From: Actinobacteria bacterium UBA3086
GTDB taxonomy: Bacteria; Actinomycetota; Coriobacteriia; Anaerosomatales; UBA3086
Assembly: GCA_002367305.1 (NCBI GenBank)
Contig: DFBG01000021.1
Span: 241 to 8,752, forward strand
Direction: 5' to 3'
Length of the DNA stretch: 8,512 nt
The translations under genes were made by a program, and so were the position numbers. This document shows positions 1-4,480 of this stretch, piece after piece. Below the pieces are notes generated by a model. The model saw only the letters and a program-made list of their open reading frames with translations. It had not been told where the DNA came from and did not search any database. How positions within the stretch are numbered: position 1 is the first letter of the stretch; every line of letters begins with the position of its first letter.

Positions 1-477
1 GCGCCGCAGATCATCCGCGACCACATCGGTATTCCGATCGAGATAGCCATCGCCGCCGTGGACCAGCGTCTTCGCGACGAAGGCATCCGCAACCAGGCAT
101 CGATCATCGCCGCCGGCTCGATTCGCTCGTCGGCGGACATGGCCAAGGCGATCGCGCTGGGTGCCGACGTGGTGGCCATCGGTTCTGCTGCGCTCATGGC
201 GCTCGGTTGCCACCTCTGCCAGGGGTGCCACACCGGTTGCTGTTCGTGGGGTCTCACCACGCAGAAGCCCGAGCTCACGCGTCGCGTCGACCCGGAGTGG
301 GGCGCCGAGCGTCTCACCAACCTGGTTCACGCCTGGAGCCATGAGCTGCAGGAGATCCTGGGTGCGCTGGGCGTTAACGCCGTCGAATCACTGCGGGGTA
401 GCCGCGAGCGACTTCGTGCAGTCGGCCTTGACGAGCAGACCTGCAAGATCCTGGGCGTCAAGCCCGCCGGGATGTAG
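1..477 (+). CDS. gltB: Glutamate synthase FMN/Fe-S domain subunit (split GOGAT), 5'-truncated by the window
   Basis: This is the last 158 residues of the flavin-binding synthase domain of glutamate synthase. In this family the domain takes ammonia released from glutamine and 2-oxoglutarate and makes glutamate, using reductant delivered through FMN and an Fe-S cluster. The frame is open from base 1, so the true start lies upstream; the GTG at 58 is internal. Visible signs are the (beta/alpha)8-barrel phosphate-binding end (SIIAAGSIRSSADMAKAIALGAD) and the segment IGSAALMALGC leading into the Fe-S motif. Counted from base 1, Cys70, Cys76 and Cys81 fit the CX5CX4C spacing of the 3Fe-4S site of bacterial GltB. 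Two extra cysteines, 73 and 80, lie between them. In classical GltB the chain continues into the GXGXG domain, but here it stops at TAG 475-477 and that domain is the next gene. This is the split arrangement known from archaea and some anaerobic bacteria. I am confident of the family; full length and partner subunits cannot be seen. Confidence 0.93.
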   Translation, partial: APQIIRDHIGIPIEIAIAAVDQRLRDEGIRNQASIIAAGSIRSSADMAKAIALGADVVAIGSAALMALGCHLCQGCHTGCCSWGLTTQKPELTRRVDPEWGAERLTNLVHAWSHELQEILGALGVNAVESLRGSRERLRAVGLDEQTCKILGVKPAGM

Positions 478-484
478 GGGAGGG
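477..484 (+). promoter_or_regulatory. Ribosome binding site of the GXGXG gene, overlapping the upstream stop
   Basis: GGGGAGGG begins on the last base of the gltB stop codon and lies 8 nt before ATG 493. It decides the start in favour of ATG 493 over GTG 484 and suggests that ribosomes finishing gltB re-initiate on the next gene. Confidence 0.75.
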
Positions 485-492
485 TGACAGAG

Positions 493-1314
493 ATGACTCA
501 GAGCACACAGAACAACGGTCCCATCGAGGGATACATCAAGACTCCGCCCAGTGTGACCGTGGAAGGCGATACCGCCAGAATCGACGCGCAGAGCGTGTAC
601 TACCGCAACATGAACGATTCGGTACGCAAACTGGTCGCCGACGGAATCAAGACGATCACGCTCGACCACATCAACGGTCAGCGCTACATCGGCAACGGTG
701 TCAGCGGCAAGGACGTTCGTATCGAGGTCAACGGCACCGCGGGCAACGACATGGCGATGTTCATGAACGGGCCCACCGTCGAGGTGTTCGGCAACGCGCA
801 GGACGGTGTGGGTAACACCATGAACGCGGGCAAGGTCATAGTCCATGGTGATGCCGGTGATGTCCTTGGCTATGGCATGCGCGGCGGCAAGGTCTTCATC
901 AAGAAGGATGTCGGCTATCGCGTGGGCATCCACATGAAGGCATACGAGAACCTGATCCCCGTGATGGTCTGTGGCGGTAAGGCGCGCGACTTCTTTGGTG
1001 AGTACATGGCAGGCGGCATGCTGGTGCTCCTGGGCATGAACTCCCAGTTCGAGGGCCCGCTCGTCGGCGGCTACGTGGGTACGGGAATGCACGGTGGCGT
1101 CATCTATCTGCGCGGCGAGGTCGAGCCGTGGCAGTGCGGTAGGGAGGTCGGCATCTTCACCGCCGACGAAGAGGACATGAAGACGCTGGGTCCGGTGCTC
1201 AAGGAGTACTGCGATGCGCTCGACATGGACTACGACGAGGTCGTGTCGGTGCCGTTCACCAAACTGGTGCCGATCAGCCATCGTCCGTACGGAAAGATGT
1301 ACACGTATCTCTAG
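493..1314 (+). CDS. Stand-alone GXGXG (glutamate synthase alpha-subunit C-terminal) domain protein
   Basis: A 273-residue protein made almost entirely of the right-handed beta-helix that forms the C-terminal domain of the glutamate synthase large subunit. Glycine-rich turns recur along the chain: GNTMNAGKVIVHGDAGD, GYGMRGGKVFI and YVGTGMHGGVIYLRG. In full-length GOGAT this domain is structural and packs against the glutaminase and FMN domains. As a separate polypeptide it should assemble with the product of the preceding gene. I chose ATG 493 because GGGGAGGG (477-484), which overlaps the upstream stop codon, then lies 8 nt ahead; the in-frame GTG at 484 would sit on top of that site. The 15-bp gap and shared ribosome binding site suggest an operon with coupled translation. 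The same fold occurs in FwdC/FmdC of formylmethanofuran dehydrogenase, but the neighbours favour glutamate synthase. A strong terminator follows. Confidence 0.93.
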   Translation: MTQSTQNNGPIEGYIKTPPSVTVEGDTARIDAQSVYYRNMNDSVRKLVADGIKTITLDHINGQRYIGNGVSGKDVRIEVNGTAGNDMAMFMNGPTVEVFGNAQDGVGNTMNAGKVIVHGDAGDVLGYGMRGGKVFIKKDVGYRVGIHMKAYENLIPVMVCGGKARDFFGEYMAGGMLVLLGMNSQFEGPLVGGYVGTGMHGGVIYLRGEVEPWQCGREVGIFTADEEDMKTLGPVLKEYCDALDMDYDEVVSVPFTKLVPISHRPYGKMYTYL

Positions 1315-1325
1315 ATCTGCAGATC
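1314..1325. repeat. 12-bp perfect palindrome at the end of the GXGXG gene
   Basis: GATCTGCAGATC reads the same on both strands. It begins on the last base of the stop codon (TAG 1312-1314) and lies 46 bp before the terminator. It has no loop, so it is more likely a protein-binding palindrome or chance than an RNA hairpin. Confidence 0.5.
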
Positions 1326-1370
1326 GCCGAGGAGTGGTTTCACTCGAGCGGTGCGATGCTCCAAAGTCAA

Positions 1371-1403
1371 AGGGCCGCCCCAACCGGGGCGGCCCTTCTG
1401 TTT
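1371..1403 (+). terminator. Intrinsic (rho-independent) terminator of the glutamate synthase operon
   Basis: A perfect 10-bp GC stem pairs GGGCCGCCCC (1372-1381) with GGGGCGGCCC (1386-1395) around the AACC tetraloop, with one further A-T pair (1371/1396). The U-rich tract TTCTGTTT (1396-1403) follows. It lies 57 bp after the GXGXG stop and separates that operon from glnA. Confidence 0.95.
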
Positions 1404-1570
1404 CCGCGCAATTGCTTGGGTGATTGAAGTTAGTGAGTAGGCGCACGAACTACTACACAAGTCTTAAGGTTGGTTCAGACTATCGGCAGATTGGCGAGTG
1501 CGAGGCACTATTCGTCCGCGGCTTTCGTTGATTCGTCCAAATCGGCGTGTTCTTGTGAACGACAAGCCGT

Positions 1571-1609
1571 TGAATCAGGGTCATGAATTCGGGTCATGAA
1601 TCAGCTCTG
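1571..1609 (+). repeat. Three 13-bp tandem repeats upstream of the glnA promoter
   Basis: Copies are TGAATCAGGGTCA (1571-1583), TGAATTCGGGTCA (1584-1596) and TGAATCAGCTCTG (1597-1609). The first two differ at two positions and the third keeps the first eight bases of the first. The array ends 22 bp before the TATACT element, so its last copy reaches the place where a -35 box or an activator bound next to it would lie. OmpR-family regulators commonly bind tandem direct repeats, though usually with a period near 11 bp, and one is encoded just downstream of glnA. The repeat is read directly; a regulatory role is inference. Confidence 0.7.
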
Positions 1610-1637
1610 TCGGGGCCCGGAGCAGGCCTCATATACT
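1608..1637 (+). promoter_or_regulatory. Predicted glnA promoter
   Basis: TATACT at 1632-1637 matches the sigma-70-type -10 box at five of six positions. The sequence at -35 (TGTCGG, 1608-1613) is poor, which would fit a promoter needing an activator bound at the adjacent 13-bp repeats. Transcription would begin near 1644 and leave a leader of about 130 nt. TATACT also occurs before rpsA in this window. Confidence 0.55.
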
Positions 1638-1728
1638 GCGGAAAAGCGAAACACTTCCGAAACATATCGGCGGTACGATGTCATGCGAAAGCACAAAGAG
1701 TTCTTCGTATCGTCATTGTTTTCAAAGA

Positions 1729-1750
1729 GACACGCGATCAGCGTCGTGTC
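1729..1750 (+). promoter_or_regulatory. Leader hairpin just upstream of the glnA ribosome binding site
   Basis: GACACG (1729-1734) and CGTGTC (1745-1750) form a perfect 6-bp inverted repeat with a 10-nt loop. An alternative inner CGC/GCG pairing is also possible. The stem ends 12 bp before AGGAGGT. It does not cover the ribosome binding site, so a regulatory role is uncertain. Confidence 0.4.
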
Positions 1751-1761
1751 AGGTATCGATC

Positions 1762-1768
1762 AGGAGGT
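1762..1768 (+). promoter_or_regulatory. Ribosome binding site of glnA
   Basis: AGGAGGT is a near-perfect anti-16S match, 6 nt before ATG 1775. It fixes the glnA start against the longer open frame that runs upstream to 1583. Confidence 0.9.
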
Positions 1769-1774
1769 CTTCAC

Positions 1775-3112
1775 ATGGCACCAAAGTTCGATAAGGATTA
1801 CGTGATCAAGACCGTCGAGGAGCGAGGCATTCGCTTCATCCGTTTCTGGTTCACGGATGTTCTTGGTCAGATGAAGTCGTTCGCCATCTCCGATACTGAG
1901 CTCGAGCTCGCCTTCGAAGAAGGTATGGGCTTTGACGGTTCATCGATCGACGGTTACACACGTATCGAGGAATCCGACATGATCGCCATTCCGGACCCCT
2001 CCACGTTCCGCATCCTCCCGTGGCGTCCCGAGCAGGGTGGCGTCGCCTCCATGTTCTGCAGCGTGCAGCTGCCGGACGGTACGCCGTTCTCCGGTGACCC
2101 CCGCAACGCTCTCAGGCGCAACCTGGACAAGGCCGCCGCGATGGGTCTCACCATGTACGTCGGTCCTGAGCTCGAGTTCTTCTACTTCGAGGACGAAGAG
2201 TCCACGGTGCCGCTGGACAACGGTGGCTACTTCGACCTCACGCCGCTCGACGTGGCCTCCGACCTTCGTCGCGAGACCGTTCTCACGCTTGAGAAGCTGG
2301 GTGTTACCGTCGAGTACTCGCACCACGAGGTTGCTCCGTCGCAGCACGAGATCGACCTTCGCTACGCCGAGGCTGGCGAAATGGCCGACATCGTGATGAC
2401 CTATCGCTTGGCCGTCAAGGAGATCGCCTACGCCAACGGCGTGTACGCGACCTTCATGCCCAAGCCGATCGCCGGCGAGAACGGCAACGGAATGCACGTG
2501 CACCAGTCCCTGTTCAACAAGGACGGCAACGCATTCTTCGATGCCAACGATCCCGAGGGCTACAACCTCTCCGAGCTCGGCAAGAGCTACATCGCCGGTC
2601 TGCTCAAGTACGCCCCCGAGTTCTGCGCCGTCACGAACCAGTTCGTGAACTCCTACAAGCGTCTTGTTCCGGGCTACGAGGCTCCTGTCTACGTGAGCTG
2701 GGCTCGCCGCAACCGTTCCGCCATGGTTCGTGTGCCCATGTACAAGCCGGGCAAAGAGAACGCAACCCGCGTGGAGCTGCGCTCGCCCGACCCCGCAGCA
2801 AACCCCTACCTGGCCTTCGCCGTCATGCTCGGTGCCGGTCTCAAGGGTATCGAGGACGGTCTCAAGCTCATGCCTGAGGCTAGCAACAACATCTTCGACA
2901 TGAGCGAGACCGAGCTCGCGGATGCCGACATCAAGACTCTGCCGGGCAACTTGGGTCTTGCTATCGAGCTGTTCGAGACGTCTGACCTCATGAAGGAGAT
3001 CCTGGGTAGTCACATTCACGAGTACTTCGTGAGAGCCAAGAAGGCCGAGTGGACCGAGTACAGCACGTATGTCTCGCAGTGGGAGTTGGATCGCTACCTC
3101 GCTATTCTCTAG
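1775..3112 (+). CDS. glnA: Glutamine synthetase, type I-alpha
   Basis: A 445-residue glutamine synthetase, which makes glutamine from glutamate, ammonia and ATP in the cytoplasm as a dodecamer. The length matches the GSI-alpha class (Bacillus enzyme about 444 residues) rather than GSI-beta (about 470). Visible motifs in order: the N-terminal FDGSSIDGYTRIEESD loop (residues 53-68), the metal-binding GPELEFFYF segment, the SHHEVAPSQHEIDLRY block, NGNGMHVHQSLF with the active-site His, the glutamate flap NSYKRLVPGYEAPVY, the ATP-site segment NRSAMVRVP, and RVELRSPDPAANPYLAF. Arg63 corresponds to Bacillus subtilis Arg62, which is involved in glutamine feedback inhibition. At the position of the adenylylated tyrosine of GSI-beta enzymes the sequence reads NNIFDMSE, with Phe, so GlnE-type adenylylation is not expected. 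The start is set by the strong ribosome binding site at 1762-1768. With the glutamate synthase genes upstream it completes the GS-GOGAT pathway. Control is probably transcriptional, through the tandem repeats upstream, plus feedback inhibition. Confidence 0.97.
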   Translation: MAPKFDKDYVIKTVEERGIRFIRFWFTDVLGQMKSFAISDTELELAFEEGMGFDGSSIDGYTRIEESDMIAIPDPSTFRILPWRPEQGGVASMFCSVQLPDGTPFSGDPRNALRRNLDKAAAMGLTMYVGPELEFFYFEDEESTVPLDNGGYFDLTPLDVASDLRRETVLTLEKLGVTVEYSHHEVAPSQHEIDLRYAEAGEMADIVMTYRLAVKEIAYANGVYATFMPKPIAGENGNGMHVHQSLFNKDGNAFFDANDPEGYNLSELGKSYIAGLLKYAPEFCAVTNQFVNSYKRLVPGYEAPVYVSWARRNRSAMVRVPMYKPGKENATRVELRSPDPAANPYLAFAVMLGAGLKGIEDGLKLMPEASNNIFDMSETELADADIKTLPGNLGLAIELFETSDLMKEILGSHIHEYFVRAKKAEWTEYSTYVSQWELDRYLAIL

Positions 3113-3138
3113 GTAGCAGTCGCACGAGATATATGTAT

Positions 3139-3180
3139 CGGCAATGGCGCCGGGCGAGGAGACTCGTCCGGCGTTTGCCG
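3139..3180 (+). terminator. Long GNRA-capped hairpin after glnA, possible terminator
   Basis: CGGCAA (3139-3144) pairs with TTGCCG (3175-3180). Inside this, after a 2-nt bulge, an arm of 11 bp (3148-3158 with 3163-3173, one G-U pair) closes a GAGA tetraloop at 3159-3162; G3147 and T3174 can add a wobble pair. It begins 27 bp after the glnA stop. Only TTCT follows the stem, so the U tract is weak, and it may be a processing or mRNA-stabilising structure or an inefficient terminator. It covers the in-frame ATG at 3144, which argues against that codon starting the next gene. Confidence 0.6.
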
Positions 3181-3205
3181 TTCTGGACTCGCTAGGGGAG
3201 AACGG

Positions 3206-3211
3206 TACAAT
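3206..3211 (+). promoter_or_regulatory. Possible -10 box for the OmpR-type regulator gene
   Basis: TACAAT matches the -10 consensus closely and sits in the string GGTACAATC, which recurs at 4398-4406 before polA. If used, transcription would start near 3218, which would skip the ribosome binding site and give a leaderless mRNA beginning at or next to ATG 3219. Leaderless genes with TANNNT about 7 nt before the start codon are common in Actinomycetota. The -35 region is poor. Confidence 0.4.
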
Positions 3212-3212
3212 C

Positions 3213-3887
3213 ATGCACATGAAGAAGGTGCTGATAGTCTCAGATGACGCGCACACCCGTGCCTGGGTGGAGAGCGCGATAGAACCCTTGGATGTCGCGA
3301 TGACGCAGTGCGCCGCCGGTGACGCGTCCGTGCAGCTCGCCGACGCGGACTATCGGCTTGCCATCATTGATGCCGGTCGCGACCCAGAGTCGTTCGTGCG
3401 GCTCATCGAGGGAGCGGCCGCTTCGGGAGCCGATGTGCACAGTCTGCTTCTGATTGAGGCCGATGCGCTCACGTCGTTGCGCCTGCCCGCCCAGTTGGGC
3501 GCCGACTTCGCGGTTCGGGGCGCTTCATCCGCTGAGATAGCCGCGCGTGTGCGGGCACTGCTGTGGCCAGGGGAGGAGATCGCCGAGCAGGAACTCCTGA
3601 GAATCGACGACCTCACCATCAACCTCGCGACGTATCAGGCGACTCTCCGCGGCAAGCCGGTCGATTTCACGTATTTGGAGTACGCGCTCTTTGCATTCTT
3701 GGTCACGCATCCCAATCGCGCCTACAGCCGAGATGTGCTCCTGCGCCGTGTGTGGGGTTCGGACTATTACGGTGGCACGCGCACCGTGGACGTACACATC
3801 AGACGGATCCGCTCCAAGGTGGGCGGCGAGCTCATGAGCCGACTCGAGACCGTGCGCAACGTGGGCTATCTCTGGAACGGCAGCTAG
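3213..3887 (+). CDS. OmpR/PhoB-family regulator with atypical receiver, GlnR-like
   Basis: A 224-residue transcription factor with an N-terminal receiver-like domain (about 4-120) and a C-terminal winged helix (about 128-222). The receiver keeps the acidic pair Asp11-Asp12 and an aspartate at the phosphorylation position (IID, Asp53). The Thr/Ser that normally follows beta-4 reads Glu (LLLIEA), and the invariant Lys-Pro of beta-5 reads Arg-Gly (FAVRGA). The winged helix is canonical: FTYLEYALFAFL, the VWGSDYYGGTRTVDVHIRRIRSK recognition region, and TVRNVGYLW. This end strongly resembles, from memory, GlnR of Streptomyces and relatives, an atypical OmpR-type regulator of nitrogen genes that works without the usual phosphorylation. 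Its place directly after glnA supports a similar role, though no histidine kinase is visible either way. The start is ATG 3213, 12 nt after AGGGGAG; ATG 3219 is a good alternative if the mRNA is leaderless. Its stop overlaps that of the convergent gene. The DNA-binding family is certain; the nitrogen role is inference. Confidence 0.92.
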   Translation: MHMKKVLIVSDDAHTRAWVESAIEPLDVAMTQCAAGDASVQLADADYRLAIIDAGRDPESFVRLIEGAAASGADVHSLLLIEADALTSLRLPAQLGADFAVRGASSAEIAARVRALLWPGEEIAEQELLRIDDLTINLATYQATLRGKPVDFTYLEYALFAFLVTHPNRAYSRDVLLRRVWGSDYYGGTRTVDVHIRRIRSKVGGELMSRLETVRNVGYLWNGS

Positions 3888-4417
3888 GTCGGGTTTGTCG
3901 CGCCAACTTGCACGGTGCCGGTGAATCGGTAGGTCGGACCGTTCACCCTCTCGCATGTGCCTTCAACGCCTTCATTCCGCCAAAACTCGCACATCGCCTC
4001 TGGTGTGAAGAACGAACCCGGTTCACCTAGGAGTTTCTCGGCCAGAATGAGCAGCCGCATGCCCAGACCCGCGGGGTCGAGTTCCAGCACCGTGATGCCG
4101 CCGCCCTCGCGCACCACACGCACCATCTCGGCGGCGGCTCCCGGTTGATTGCGGAAGTGGTGAAACGCGTCACTCACGATCACTGCGTCGAACTCGTCGG
4201 AGTTGAACGGCATCGCCTCGGCACGGGTAAGCACTGCACTCACGCGATCGCTCGTGGGCACGTAACGGATCATCTGGGGTGTAGGGTCGCCTATGACCAC
4301 ATCAGCATCGAGTGCCTGAGACAGGCGTACTCCAAGCGCACCGGTGCCGCCCAGTTGAAGAACCCCATGAAGCCCCCTCTGCCCTGCGCGCCGCTCGGGT
4401 ACAATCGAGACACGCAC
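3884..4417 (-). CDS. Class I SAM-dependent methyltransferase, substrate unknown
   Basis: A 177-residue protein with a Rossmann-type methyltransferase core of the UbiE/type-11 sort. In order: a glycine-rich SAM-binding loop (VLQLGGTGALG, 19-29), an acidic residue ending beta-2 (VVIGDPTPQM, Asp44), the AEAMPF segment (66-71), FDAVIVSDAFHHF as motif IV (76-88), and a helix then strand typical of motifs V-VI (AAEMVRVVREGGGITVLELDP). The SAM loop is odd: compared with the usual VLDLGCGTG it has Gln for Asp and is one residue shorter. Only about 18 residues precede it, so the N-terminal cap is minimal. The only plausible start is GTG at 4417, with a weak ribosome binding site, and an in-frame stop lies shortly upstream, so an N-terminally reduced gene is possible. 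It converges with the regulator gene, sharing CTAG 3884-3887, and diverges from polA with 63 bp between start codons. The target, whether small molecule, lipid or protein, cannot be told. Confidence 0.8.
   Translation of the reverse strand: MRVSIVPERRAGQRGLHGVLQLGGTGALGVRLSQALDADVVIGDPTPQMIRYVPTSDRVSAVLTRAEAMPFNSDEFDAVIVSDAFHHFRNQPGAAAEMVRVVREGGGITVLELDPAGLGMRLLILAEKLLGEPGSFFTPEAMCEFWRNEGVEGTCERVNGPTYRFTGTVQVGATNPT
4400..4405 (+). promoter_or_regulatory. Predicted -10 box of the polA promoter
   Basis: TACAAT lies within GGTACAATC, the same nonamer seen before the OmpR-type regulator. A start near 4412 would give polA a leader of about 70 nt. The box lies inside the first codons of the divergent methyltransferase, so the two transcription units overlap at their 5' ends. 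I see no good -35 box at 16-18 bp. Confidence 0.45.
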
Positions 4418-4467
4418 CGTTCCGGACGCACGTGCATCCAGAACGGCTCCGAGCCTGAGCGTATCTC

Positions 4468-4474
4468 AAAGGGG
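4468..4474 (+). promoter_or_regulatory. Ribosome binding site of polA
   Basis: AAAGGGG lies 6 nt before ATG 4481 and selects that codon over the longer open frame extending upstream to 4145, which is antisense to the methyltransferase gene. Confidence 0.8.
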
Positions 4475-4480
4475 CACTCC

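Larger units (their letters stand above)
1315..1774. other. Non-coding region between the glutamate synthase operon and glnA
   Basis: About 460 bases without a convincing gene on either strand. In order it holds a 12-bp palindrome at the end of the GXGXG gene, an intrinsic terminator (1371-1403), and about 150 bases where I see only weak inverted repeats (AGTCT 1460-1464 with AGACT 1477-1481; CTTGT 1552-1556 with ACAAG 1562-1566). Then come three 13-bp tandem repeats (1571-1609), a TATACT promoter element (1632-1637), and a leader of about 130 nt with a hairpin next to the glnA ribosome binding site. Small open frames here lack ribosome binding sites and resemble nothing I know. Confidence 0.7.

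Noticed and set aside
388..1446. Long minus-strand open frame of 352 codons
   Set aside because: It lies antisense to the GXGXG gene and across the terminator, has His/Val/Ala-rich composition typical of a mirror frame in GC-rich DNA, and shows no recognisable domain.
1498..1520. Possible sigma-54 promoter (GG...GC spacing) upstream of glnA
   Set aside because: The GG at 1504-1505 is not followed by GC at the required 10-nt spacing, and the TTGC element is missing.
1583..1774. A 64-residue N-terminal extension of glnA
   Set aside because: GSI enzymes begin near the chosen ATG, AGGAGGT sits 6 nt before it, and the extension would run across the predicted promoter.
1638..1774. A glutamine riboswitch in the glnA leader
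   Set aside because: Known glutamine riboswitches are described from cyanobacteria and related marine sequences, and I cannot find their conserved core here; only a simple hairpin is visible.
1683..1805. A 40-codon upstream open frame in the glnA leader overlapping the glnA start
   Set aside because: It has no ribosome binding site before its ATG and no run of glutamine or other regulatory codons, so a leader peptide is not supported.
1940..3256. Minus-strand open frame of 438 codons
   Set aside because: It is the antisense shadow of glnA, whose family motifs are unmistakable on the plus strand.
4145..4480. A 112-residue N-terminal extension of polA
   Set aside because: It is antisense to the methyltransferase; the Pol I 5' nuclease begins at MTKRVVAVVDGNS, with a ribosome binding site just ahead.
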